A DNA stretch of 64,000 nt from Mariprofundus sp. EBB-1 (GTDB lineage: Bacteria > Pseudomonadota > Zetaproteobacteria > Mariprofundales > Mariprofundaceae): positions 124,001-188,000 of the forward strand of contig NZ_RCFQ01000001.1 of assembly GCF_003665155.1 (NCBI RefSeq), written 5' to 3'. The notes beneath the pieces are model-generated. The model had not been told where the DNA came from and did no database searches. It was given only the letters and a program-made list of their open reading frames with translations. The first letter of the stretch is position 1. The number at the start of each line of letters is the position of its first letter. Made by a program: the position numbers and the translations under genes. Below are positions 9,823-18,013 of this stretch, in pieces.

Positions 9823-10500
9823 ATGGAAGATCTCAAAGGTTCAGAAGCGTGGCGGATATTCAGGATTATCAGTGAATTTACCGAAGGGTTTGAGAAGCTT
9901 GGAACGCTTCCCTATTCGGTAACTATTTTTGGCTCTGCTCGCACCCAAGCTGGAGACCAGTACTATGAATCGACCGTTGAAATAGCTCAAAAATTAGCCA
10001 TGGAAGATTTTGCTATTATCTCAGGTGGTGGCCCGGGTATCATGGAAGCTGCCAATAAAGGTGCAGCAGAAGGTGGTGGAAAATCCGTTGGTCTTAATAT
10101 TATTTTGCCTCATGAGCAGACTGCTAATCCATATCAAAATATATCTATGCATTTTCGTTATTTCTTTGTGCGAAAGGTGATGTTTGTAAAACATTCCATG
10201 GGTTATATTTGTATGCCCGGTGGATTCGGTACACTCGATGAGTTTTTTGAATCCTTAACGCTGATGCAAACGCAGAAAGCCTATCCCTTACCGCTGGTTT
10301 TATATGGTACAGAATTTTGGCAGGGTCTGTTGGAGTGGATTCAAGGTAAAGTGCTTGAATCCGGCTATATCTCTCAGGCTGATTTAGAGCTTGTGACTAT
10401 CACTGATGATCCGGATGAAGCCGTTGAAATTATGTGTCGTCACCGTGCCTGGAAATTGCATCAAGTTGAGTTGGCAGATTCTCACAATCTGGATGTTTAA
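9823..10500 (+). CDS. LOG family protein (TIGR00730-type nucleotide phosphoribohydrolase)
   Basis: The LOG family cleaves cytokinin riboside monophosphates or other nucleoside monophosphates to base and ribose phosphate. Visible motifs are SGGGPGIMEAANKGA and PGGFGTLDEFFE, the PGGxGTxxE signature with its catalytic glutamate. The 226 residues fit the family. An ATG at 9811 is also in frame, but GGAGG overlaps it and stands five bases before the ATG at 9823, which I therefore chose. In bacteria the physiological substrate is often unknown. The next gene begins 88 bases later on the same strand. Confidence 0.9.
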   Translation: MEDLKGSEAWRIFRIISEFTEGFEKLGTLPYSVTIFGSARTQAGDQYYESTVEIAQKLAMEDFAIISGGGPGIMEAANKGAAEGGGKSVGLNIILPHEQTANPYQNISMHFRYFFVRKVMFVKHSMGYICMPGGFGTLDEFFESLTLMQTQKAYPLPLVLYGTEFWQGLLEWIQGKVLESGYISQADLELVTITDDPDEAVEIMCRHRAWKLHQVELADSHNLDV

Positions 10501-10587
10501 TGCCTGAAAGCATGTACTGGGAGATAGTAGCACAATCCGTCTAGTTTGATGCTTTGTGTACTTTATTATAGGTGGGGGGGATAGAAC

Positions 10588-11331
10588 GTGCCACGATTTA
10601 TCATTGCAGGCAGTGTGGTTGGTCTTGGTTTAGTTGCCATTGCAGCCTTTATAGTCGGGTGGTTTGGTTTAACATCTACTGTTACAGCGCTGAGCTTTGC
10701 TTTTCCGGGTGTGATTGTGATGGTCTATGTCTGGGATCATTATGCCATGTTGTATGATTTACCAGGTCGAGATATGCACAAGGCTGTGGTGGATATGAAA
10801 GAGGTAGAAACCCGCGCTTCCAGCTTACTTGCTTTGGAAGGTGCTGCTCAATTGTGCGGATTGCGTTATGTAGAAGGAAAGCAGTTGTGGATTGGTCACT
10901 CACATGCGCTCTGGTTTGTTTTTGTTGTAGCAGCGATGCTGTGCCTATCTATAAGTGCAGTGAGCATGATTCACAACGGAGTGTGGAGTAATCAAGCGTG
11001 GATATTGATAGCCATTGCAGCGTTATGCATTTTGCTGGCGATTCGTTTTTATTCGGGCCATCACCGGATTCATTGTCTGAACTTAGGGGAGAAGACCTTT
11101 GTTCGTGAGGATGGCAGCCAGTTACGATTGTCTGATGCATGGGTGAAGGTATGCAATATTGATGATGATCTGTCTGGACCCGATAGCAAACGACATTATG
11201 AGGTTGTGCTTTGCTGGCCTGAAAAATCGTTAGAGCTTGTCTTGTTTATATTGCCGCATGAGATCGATGCTAAAAAATATGCGGCAAGAATGGTGCAATT
11301 GACCGGGGCACATCATGCAAAGGAACGTTAA
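10588..11331 (+). CDS. Membrane protein of unknown function
   Basis: Not recognised. Four transmembrane segments are apparent in two hairpins: about 4-24 and 31-50, then about 112-130 and 137-155. A charged segment lies between them, and a soluble C-terminal domain of about 90 residues follows, predicted to be beta-rich. The start is a GTG preceded by a G-rich ribosome site (GGTGGGGGGG). The DNA and codon use look like the neighbours. It may be co-transcribed with the LOG gene; the pseudouridine synthase follows after about 46 bases. Confidence 0.75.
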   Translation: MPRFIIAGSVVGLGLVAIAAFIVGWFGLTSTVTALSFAFPGVIVMVYVWDHYAMLYDLPGRDMHKAVVDMKEVETRASSLLALEGAAQLCGLRYVEGKQLWIGHSHALWFVFVVAAMLCLSISAVSMIHNGVWSNQAWILIAIAALCILLAIRFYSGHHRIHCLNLGEKTFVREDGSQLRLSDAWVKVCNIDDDLSGPDSKRHYEVVLCWPEKSLELVLFILPHEIDAKKYAARMVQLTGAHHAKER

Positions 11332-11377
11332 TGCAGCGCAAGCTTTCACGCTTTATATATTCCGTTAGTTTTTGCGC

Positions 11378-12313
11378 ATGAATTTTCACCATGATCATTT
11401 TATTACGCTTAGTATATCGCCTAAGCCTTCATTTATTACCTTGCCACGACAGGATCAGCCTTTGCCATTGTTGTTGGATTTTTTTGATCAGCGTTTTCCA
11501 CGTATCGGCCGCGAAGTCTGGTTGGAACGACTGCGTAGCGGGAAAATATCTGATGAGAAGGGGCGGCTGCTAGATGAATCAACGCCTTATCGTATTAATG
11601 CACGCTTGCGTTATTATCGTGAAGTAAAAAATGAACCTATCATTCCATTTCAAGAGAGTATTGTTTATGAGGATGAACACATTCTTGTGGCTGATAAGCC
11701 ACATTTTTTACCGGTTACACCGAATGGAAATGCCGTGAATGAGTGCTTGATGCATCGTTTGGTAAAACGAACGGGTAACCATCAACTTGTTCCTGTGCAT
11801 CGCCTTGATCGAGAAACAGCGGGCTTGGTGCTATTTAGTAAAGTGCCTGAAACCCGTAAACATTATCATGCCATCTTTCAGCAGGGTAATATCAAGAAAC
11901 AGTATGAAGCCGTGGCGACGCTTCCTGAAAACAATGAGCGTTTGGAGTGGTTGATTGAGAGCCGTATTGAGGCGAGTGGTGAATGGACCTTGCATCACAA
12001 TGTGCCGGGCGAAGTCAATGCACGTTCACATATCAAATTATTGGCGAGGGGCGATGTGCTTGCACGTTTTGCCTTGTCACCGCTAACCGGAAAAACGCAT
12101 CAGTTACGCTTGCATATGGGCTTGATCGGATCACAGATCCAACATGATACATTTTATCCGCATCTGTTACCGCAATCTGAAGTGATTAATTATGCTAAAC
12201 CCTTGCAGTTATTGGCAAAGCAGCTTGTGTTCACTGATCCTGTGTCGTCTGTGAAACATCAGTTTGAATCAACATTGGAATTATCATCATGGTCATCAAT
12301 TTTGAATGCTTAA
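11378..12313 (+). CDS. RluA-family RNA pseudouridine synthase
   Basis: Isomerises uridine to pseudouridine in rRNA or tRNA; cytoplasmic. The catalytic motif is HRLDRETAGLVLF, whose Asp attacks the uracil ring. EDEHILVADKP and KTHQLRLHM are the flanking family motifs. An S4-like N-terminal region (REVWLERLRSGKI) is present. The 311 residues fit the RluA/C/D size range, but the target base cannot be assigned. A TTG two codons earlier is possible; the ATG at 11378 was preferred, though neither has a clear Shine-Dalgarno. It converges with mipA. Confidence 0.88.
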   Translation: MNFHHDHFITLSISPKPSFITLPRQDQPLPLLLDFFDQRFPRIGREVWLERLRSGKISDEKGRLLDESTPYRINARLRYYREVKNEPIIPFQESIVYEDEHILVADKPHFLPVTPNGNAVNECLMHRLVKRTGNHQLVPVHRLDRETAGLVLFSKVPETRKHYHAIFQQGNIKKQYEAVATLPENNERLEWLIESRIEASGEWTLHHNVPGEVNARSHIKLLARGDVLARFALSPLTGKTHQLRLHMGLIGSQIQHDTFYPHLLPQSEVINYAKPLQLLAKQLVFTDPVSSVKHQFESTLELSSWSSILNA

Positions 12314-12364
12314 GTAGGGCTGTTTGGGGTTAATCAAGCAGCAGTCCGGATGATGTGCAAACTT

Positions 12365-13195
12365 TTAATCATCAGATGAAGTGCGACTGACTGCTTCAGA
12401 TTGAAAGATGCTCCAGGCCATACCTACAGTGATAGAGATATAATGACGGCTTTTGACCAATGGGCTATGCGAGATGGTTCCCGGTGTTAGGTTGCGATAG
12501 CGCAAGGCTGTGAATAGTCGGATGTTGTCGGAATATTGATAACGCACCCGTGCGGTGATGGAGGCGGAATGAAGGCCTGCTCCGGATTGATAGGCCGGCC
12601 TGGTAGGGGTCACAAAAGCCGGGGCTACATCGTAAAATGTGGCGTGATATTTTCTTGAAGCGAACAGTAGGCCAGTAGTGAATTCAAGTTTAAGTGCCGG
12701 ACTGGCTTTGTATTGCAGCTGAATATCCGGTTCAGATAACCAACCCAGAAAAGAGCCCGATGTGTCGATCACGCCGCGCATGGGCAGACGTACATTTAGT
12801 ATAGATTGGCTGTTTTGATAAACCTTCCAGTTTAATCTGGGACCCGCCTGAATGTTAAATTTTAAACCTGGCATGCCTGCACGGGCTCGATTGGAGTTGC
12901 GTACCGGCAAACCACCGCCCAGAGAGAGATCAAGGCTGAGTTGATCCATATCGAACAGCGCTGCACGTAAACCACCACGATCCATGCTAATGCGATCTCC
13001 ACGGTAGATGAAATAGGGTAAGGGGGCGGCAAAATTATAGCGTTCATCACTACCCATATATTGAGGTAGCGATGCTGCACCAAGTGCCAGGCCCAGCTCC
13101 CATTTTGGTAATGCCTTGCTTGCACTATCGGCATGCGCCGTTATGGGTGACATGCAAATGATGAATATCATGGCGCGTAAACGAATAGAGTGCAT
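12365..13195 (-). CDS. mipA: MipA/OmpV family outer-membrane protein
   Basis: Predicted outer-membrane beta-barrel of the MltA-interacting protein family, linked in E. coli to scaffolding of murein enzymes. A signal peptide ends near AHA (about residue 22). The mature protein starts with a typical KWELGLALGAASLPQYMGSD strand. Alternating strands continue to the C-terminus, including RGGLRAALFD and ITARVRYQYSDNIRLF. The 276 residues fit the family. The protein continues for ten residues past the final aromatic strand. A repeat-rich region lies just upstream of the start. Confidence 0.87.
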   Translation of the reverse strand: MHSIRLRAMIFIICMSPITAHADSASKALPKWELGLALGAASLPQYMGSDERYNFAAPLPYFIYRGDRISMDRGGLRAALFDMDQLSLDLSLGGGLPVRNSNRARAGMPGLKFNIQAGPRLNWKVYQNSQSILNVRLPMRGVIDTSGSFLGWLSEPDIQLQYKASPALKLEFTTGLLFASRKYHATFYDVAPAFVTPTRPAYQSGAGLHSASITARVRYQYSDNIRLFTALRYRNLTPGTISHSPLVKSRHYISITVGMAWSIFQSEAVSRTSSDD

Positions 13196-13233
13196 AAGTG
13201 CTGAAGTTATGAGTTGGCGATAGTTTGTCTATA

Positions 13234-13345
13234 GGGAAACGCTGATTTATTCAGCATTTCCGCGCAGGCCATGGACGGCCTGCCAAATAGGGAACGTAAG
13301 AGAGCGATTTGTAAGCAGAAACAAAACCACGCTTTTGTTTCTGCG
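13234..13345. repeat. Cluster of three hairpins upstream of mipA
   Basis: Three inverted repeats stand in a row. At 13235-13261 GGAAACGCTGA pairs with TCAGCATTTCC (one mismatch, 5-base loop). At 13265-13282 CAGGCC pairs with GGCCTG. At 13315-13344 GCAGAAACAAAA pairs perfectly with TTTTGTTTCTGC around a 6-base loop. No coding frame explains them. It could be a dispersed repeat, a transposon remnant or a structured leader RNA of mipA. Confidence 0.6.
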
Positions 13346-13428
13346 AGCTGTGTTTGGCAGGAGCCAATAAACAGCATCTCAATAGTTGGATCACGGCGTA
13401 TGGGTATTAAGAGATTATGTGAATGCGT

Positions 13429-13653
13429 TCAGGGATGCATTGGACCTGAATATTGAAATCTGGGAACGAAGACGCCATCCAATGTTTTCATATCGTGGAA
13501 CATTTCAACAGGCCTCACCCAGATACCATGCTCACCGTAGAGAGGACGATAGACCACGAGTTTTTCCATGCTTTCAGAATGCGTGGCTGTAGCAATAACT
13601 TCGTACTCGCCACCCTTGAAATGTCTGTATTTTCCCGGTTTTATTTCCGTCAT
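13429..13653 (-). CDS. DUF1653 domain protein
   Basis: Small cytoplasmic protein of 74 residues that is almost wholly a DUF1653 domain. The recognisable line is KPGKYRHFKGGEYEVI, followed by ATHSESMEKLVVYRPLYGE and WVRPVEMF. Family members of this size are widespread in bacteria but have no established function. The open reading frame is complete and family-sized. The small gene at 13778-13954 lies upstream on the same strand. Confidence 0.9.
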   Translation of the reverse strand: MTEIKPGKYRHFKGGEYEVIATATHSESMEKLVVYRPLYGEHGIWVRPVEMFHDMKTLDGVFVPRFQYSGPMHP

Positions 13654-13777
13654 ATATTCTCTTCTTTACCATGCTTGTTTTAGATAATGATACGCTTTAC
13701 AAACGTATTGTAGTCGATGATGGTATGCTAATATTTGCCAGCTTGTGCGTTTTAACGCTGTTTTTTTATGGAGGGAT

Positions 13778-13954
13778 TTAAGGTTTGTATTTGTAGCGTG
13801 CGTTTGCATTGCTGTGTTCATAGGTACCGGAGACAATCTCAGTAAGTACTTCATCGATAACATTTGCCTTTAAATCCTGCTCTAAGACGCTGACCATCTC
13901 TTCACTACTGATGATCATCTCTTCCAGGCTCTTTTTATCAATTTTTACAAACAT
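13778..13954 (-). CDS. Small conserved-looking protein, 58 residues
   Basis: Not recognised. A complete frame of 58 codons begins at an ATG with a strong ribosome site (AGGAG, six bases upstream) and ends at TAA 13778-13780. The peptide starts MFVKIDKKSLEEMIISSEEM, is acidic and helical through the middle, and ends in a basic, Tyr-rich tail (RYKYKP). There is no signal or membrane segment. A good ribosome site and ordered amphipathic helix make it a likely real gene. It stands alone about 120 bases upstream of the DUF1653 gene on the same strand. Confidence 0.6.
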   Translation of the reverse strand: MFVKIDKKSLEEMIISSEEMVSVLEQDLKANVIDEVLTEIVSGTYEHSNANARYKYKP

Positions 13955-14165
13955 CTATTACTCCTTCATGATTATGCAGGCGATATAGCGCTACAGTATA
14001 ATGTATGGGTGTTGCTGCAAGCTGTAATTTATGCGCAGGGTTTGACAGCTCCCGTATGATAAAGAACGTTGAGTTTATTTTCTCGATAGTGCCGGCTTGT
14101 CGCATTTGCGGCAGTCGCATTCCTGCTTTATGATCCCGGTGAGTAGAGATGTGTGGAGGTGTTTC

Positions 14166-14753
14166 ATGTCAATATCAATGATTGTTCTGGCTGTTATTGT
14201 GTTTCTTATTCTTTATGTTGTTGTGATTTATAATCGACTGGTGCAGTACAAAAATCGTTTCAAAAATGCTTTTTCTCAGATCGATGTGCAGCTAAAACGG
14301 CGTTATGACCTGATTCCCAACCTGGTGGAGACGGCTAAAGCCTATCTAAAACACGAACATGAGACCCTGCAGGAAGTAACCGAAGCACGTAACCAGGCAA
14401 TGGCAGCAATGAAAGGAGCCAGTCGAAACCCGGGTGATGCTACGGCAATGAAATCACTGATGGGGGCTGAAGCAGCACTCGGTGGTGCGTTGCTTAATCT
14501 TAATGCAGTGATGGAGAGTTATCCTGATCTGAAAGCAGATCAAACGATGGCGCAATTATCTGAAGAGTTGAGCTCGACTGAAAACCGGGTTGCCTTTGCG
14601 CGTCAGGCCTACAATGATGAAGTGATGGTGTACAATACACAGCGGGAAACCTTTCCTGATCTGCTGTTCGCGGGTGCTTTTGGTTTCCAGCAAGCAGTGC
14701 TATGGCAGATTAAGGACGTGACGATAAAACAGGCTCCGAAAATCAGTTTTTAG
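14166..14753 (+). CDS. lemA: LemA family protein
   Basis: Membrane-anchored helical protein. One N-terminal transmembrane segment (about 5-24) is followed by VIYNRLVQYKNRFKNAFSQI and DVQLKRRYDLIPNLVETAKAY, the core LemA signature. The C-terminus has the usual AFARQAYNDEVMVYNTQRETFP. The 195 residues fit the family. The frame extends upstream, but GGAGGT five bases before this ATG and the position of the membrane segment fix the start. A gene for an M48 protease follows, a common LemA neighbour, suggesting a shared role in envelope protein quality control. Confidence 0.93.
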   Translation: MSISMIVLAVIVFLILYVVVIYNRLVQYKNRFKNAFSQIDVQLKRRYDLIPNLVETAKAYLKHEHETLQEVTEARNQAMAAMKGASRNPGDATAMKSLMGAEAALGGALLNLNAVMESYPDLKADQTMAQLSEELSSTENRVAFARQAYNDEVMVYNTQRETFPDLLFAGAFGFQQAVLWQIKDVTIKQAPKISF

Positions 14754-14890
14754 ATTTTTTTGAACTCATTTCTTTTTGATTCGATGGCGTTTGATCCCAT
14801 GACTTTTGACTGCATTACAATCGATGCTTGTCTCTAATGATTCCGAGTGAATTTGCTTGGGATCAAGCCTGTTTACCGTAAGATGATCAT

Positions 14891-16822
14891 ATGAAAGATT
14901 TCTTTGGTCAGCAGGAGCAAGCCAAGCGCAATACCAGCTTCTTGGTGTTAATGTTTGTCTGCGCGGTCATTCTGATCGTGTTTTCAGTATATTTGGCCGT
15001 CACTGCTGGGCTGTTGGTAACGCAGGTGTTCATTGCGCAACAAACAGACTTGTTTATTCACGATTTCTGGGATGTGGATCGTTTTCTATGGATTAACGGT
15101 ATTACGCTCATGATTGTGGCTGCCGGTAGTGTGTATCGTACTCATCAGTTGAAGCAGGGAGGAGGAAGTGCTGTGGCAGCTCTGCTTGCAGCAGAGCGTG
15201 TGCCATCCAATTCTATGGATCCACTTCATTCCCGATTACTCAATATTGTAGAGGAGATGGCGATTGCATCCGGAATGCCTGTGCCTCCGGTATATCTACT
15301 CTCACAATCTGGTATCAATGCATTTGCAGCAGGATTCGGACCGCGTGATGCTGTGATCACCGTTAGTCAGGGGGCGGTGGAATTACTGAGCCGTGATGAG
15401 TTGCAGGGTGTTATTGCCCATGAATTCAGTCATATCCTCAACGGTGATATTGCACTGAAAATGCGATTAATGGGATTGCTGTTTGGCATTACCCTGATTT
15501 CAGATTGCGGGATTGTTATGATGACTGCCAGAGGCAGTTCGCGTCATCATGGTCAGGAGCGTGGTACACATCCGGCCATGCTGGTGATGGGTTTTATGAT
15601 TTTCATGGTGGGTACGATCGGATCTGTGTTTGCCGACATGATCAAGCGTGCGGTATCCCGGCAACGCGAGTTTCTTGCCGATGCAGCAGCCGTGCAGTTC
15701 ACGCGTAACCCGGAAGGTATTGCAGGAGCATTGAAAGTGATCGGTGGTTATGCGTCGGGTTCGCGCATTCAACATGCTGCAACGCAACAGACCAGCCACT
15801 TCTTTTTTTGTAATGCCGTCAAATCTTGGGAAAATAAAAACTGGTGGGCGACACACCCGCCATTGATTGAACGCATTAAGCGGTTAGAGCCAGGTTTTAA
15901 CGGTCATGTGAATAGTGTAGATGCTGTTACAAGGCGCGCTGAGGTCATGTCCGGGGCCATGCATGCCTTTGATGCTGGGCAGGGCATTGCTACAGGTCTT
16001 GTGGCCAGTGCCGATGCACTCATGCTGTCTATTGGCAAGCCCGATGGTGAGGCGTTGCAGCACGCACGCCATATATTGAACCGCATGCCAAAACGGGTGA
16101 CAGACTTTGCACATGATTCTTTTACTGCCCGCGCTGTTATGTATGCGCTACTGTTGGATAGCGCATCAACTATCAGGAAGGGGCAGTTGAATCAGTTACA
16201 GAAGCAGGCGGATGCTAGTGTGTTTCGTGAGCTGCTGGATATTCAACCTTTAGTGGCCAAGCTCGATCCTGAGCTCAGAATACCCCTGCTTGAAATGTTG
16301 ATTCCGGCCCTGAAATCACTATCCAGAACGCAATTTGACACGTTTCGTGGATGTATCAGTTCCTTGATTCGAGCCGATCATAAAACTGACCTGTTTGAAT
16401 ATATGTTGCAGCGCATGTTATTGCGTCACCTGTATCCTTCATTTTTGAAGACGAAGCCACTTAAGGTCTGCTTTGATTCGCCGGAGCAGGTTATAGATCA
16501 AGTGGCAGAACTCATTGTCCTGCTGATTGATAGAGGCAGGCATGTAAATCCTGCGAATACGTTTAAGCTGGCGATGTCCGCCTTTCACGAGGGTGATATG
16601 CCTGATATGCCGGTTATTTCAGCGGGTGTTATTCATACCCTGGATGAGGCGCTGAAAAAGCTGGAACGATCATCTCCAGCGCTGAAACGGACGTTGTTAA
16701 AAGCCTGTGTGGTAACGGTGTTGGCAGATGGTAACACTGCGATAGCAGAGATAGAGCTTGTCAGAGCGATTGCCGATGCACTGGATGTGCCTGTGCCTCC
16801 ATTTGACACGTCAACACAGTGA
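14891..16822 (+). CDS. M48 family membrane metalloprotease with C-terminal TerB-like region
   Basis: Predicted zinc protease of the inner membrane. Two transmembrane segments lie at about 17-45 and 65-82. The catalytic motif HEFSH is at 177-181, with the third ligand probably in QREFLADAAA. Further membrane segments occur at about 190-215 and 225-250. Unlike HtpX (about 290 residues), it runs to 643. The C-terminal 300 residues hold a helical region ending in LKACVVTVLADGNTAIAEIE, which resembles TerB-type domains. LemA precedes it. Its stop overlaps the start of the next gene (TGATG), so the two are translationally coupled. Confidence 0.9.
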   Translation: MKDFFGQQEQAKRNTSFLVLMFVCAVILIVFSVYLAVTAGLLVTQVFIAQQTDLFIHDFWDVDRFLWINGITLMIVAAGSVYRTHQLKQGGGSAVAALLAAERVPSNSMDPLHSRLLNIVEEMAIASGMPVPPVYLLSQSGINAFAAGFGPRDAVITVSQGAVELLSRDELQGVIAHEFSHILNGDIALKMRLMGLLFGITLISDCGIVMMTARGSSRHHGQERGTHPAMLVMGFMIFMVGTIGSVFADMIKRAVSRQREFLADAAAVQFTRNPEGIAGALKVIGGYASGSRIQHAATQQTSHFFFCNAVKSWENKNWWATHPPLIERIKRLEPGFNGHVNSVDAVTRRAEVMSGAMHAFDAGQGIATGLVASADALMLSIGKPDGEALQHARHILNRMPKRVTDFAHDSFTARAVMYALLLDSASTIRKGQLNQLQKQADASVFRELLDIQPLVAKLDPELRIPLLEMLIPALKSLSRTQFDTFRGCISSLIRADHKTDLFEYMLQRMLLRHLYPSFLKTKPLKVCFDSPEQVIDQVAELIVLLIDRGRHVNPANTFKLAMSAFHEGDMPDMPVISAGVIHTLDEALKKLERSSPALKRTLLKACVVTVLADGNTAIAEIELVRAIADALDVPVPPFDTSTQ

Positions 16823-17712
16823 TGAATATAGGCTTGGGTTTATTGATAAGGCTGCGCAGCTTTGTGCTGCTCTTGTTGTGTTGTATCTGTGGTTCTGTGG
16901 TCACCGAAGCAGAAACGGTTGATGGAGCTGTGCACACGAGAGAACTTGTAACTCAGTATCTGGAATCTCGTGATGCCCTGCTGCAACAATTCAACAAAAA
17001 ACCGATCCATATTCGGATGTCTGACAAAGAATCGAAGAAAGACGGGGAAGCACAACTCCGGGGACTCAAGGCTCTGGAAACACAGTTAAGGGCGATAATC
17101 GCTCCCGTTCACATTGCGGGTTTCAAAGACGACAGCTGGATCAGTCTGGGATCATTGCGTGAGACGTCATACGGCGATGCCAGTCGATTGGATGGATTAT
17201 TTTACAGTGGTGATGATGGGCTGTTATTTGTTACAACAAAAGAACTGGCGACCCACTGGCTTAAGAAGTACAGGAAACCGGCTGAAGGCCGTGGCATGCA
17301 TGATTTACAACATGACTACTCAGCATTTTTCGCCCTGGAAGCAGCCGTGATGCCATTTATGGCACTGCCAATCCAGGCTTCCAAAGATGTGTATATCCGC
17401 GCCACGCTGGCACTTCTGGGACAAGATTCCGGCCCTTATCCTCCGAGTGTCGTTTATGTTTATATCGAAAGAGGCGATATTATATTGCTGCTTGAGCATA
17501 GACTGACTGAGGCTATTTCTCAGGTTCCTGCATGTGAGAAAAAGTATAACGCATCGATGAATCATGGCGGCCTGGCTTCACACCCCTGGGAACCGGATGC
17601 TGCCTTTTTGATCTATAAAAACTGCTTTACAGATAAGGCTGAATCCTTACCGTTTTATAAGCCTATGATCAAAGAGGTTCAATCGATAGTTGATCGCATC
17701 ATGCGGATGTGA
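16822..17712 (+). CDS. Exported protein of unknown function coupled to the M48 protease
   Basis: Not recognised. A signal peptide occupies about 1-30 (hydrophobic SFVLLLLCCICGS); it is probably cleaved by signal peptidase I near the TEA region, although cysteines nearby leave lipidation open. The mature part is mixed alpha/beta and contains FYSGDDGLLFVTTKELATHW and a Pro/Tyr-rich segment. The ATG overlaps the preceding TGA; a GTG one codon earlier is possible. Coupling with lemA-M48 suggests a periplasmic partner or substrate of that protease, which is inference only. Confidence 0.75.
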   Translation: MNIGLGLLIRLRSFVLLLLCCICGSVVTEAETVDGAVHTRELVTQYLESRDALLQQFNKKPIHIRMSDKESKKDGEAQLRGLKALETQLRAIIAPVHIAGFKDDSWISLGSLRETSYGDASRLDGLFYSGDDGLLFVTTKELATHWLKKYRKPAEGRGMHDLQHDYSAFFALEAAVMPFMALPIQASKDVYIRATLALLGQDSGPYPPSVVYVYIERGDIILLLEHRLTEAISQVPACEKKYNASMNHGGLASHPWEPDAAFLIYKNCFTDKAESLPFYKPMIKEVQSIVDRIMRM

Positions 17713-17828
17713 TTGCACTGCTGCATACGGATATTGCGTCATCTGTGTGTTGTATCATGATGTAGATATCGTCGCACGCAGATGCTGCTTACATTGCCCC
17801 TTTTGATATTGAAAAGGAGGTTCTAAGC

Positions 17829-17879
17829 ATGGGTAATGGGGTGGGTTTTGATATAAGTAAAATAGAATCAATGATTTAG
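17829..17879 (+). CDS. Candidate 16-residue micro-ORF
   Basis: An ATG at 17829 is preceded by AAAGGAGGTT (17813-17822), among the best Shine-Dalgarno matches in the window. The frame encodes MGNGVGFDISKIESMI and stops at TAG 17877-17879. It could be a leader peptide for queG, a microprotein, or the remnant of a lost gene. Support is limited to the ribosome site. Confidence 0.35.
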   Translation: MGNGVGFDISKIESMI

Positions 17880-17883
17880 CTTG

Positions 17884-17919
17884 GTACGACTAGGAAGATT
17901 TGTACGACTAGGAAGATTT
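17884..17919. repeat. Perfect 18-bp tandem duplication
   Basis: GTACGACTAGGAAGATTT occurs twice back to back (17884-17901 and 17902-17919) just after the micro-ORF and upstream of queG. It could be a recent slippage event or paired binding sites. Confidence 0.85.
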
Positions 17920-18013
17920 CTTTGACCTACTCTGTGGTGATTGTTTTTGACCATGAGCAAAGAGCAAAGTGCTAGGCTTTCATAGTTTGATATTGATGTG
18001 TCAGAGTGCCGCC

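Noticed and set aside
13666-13863. 65-codon minus-strand frame
   Set aside because: It overlaps the better-supported 58-residue gene in another frame and has no ribosome site.
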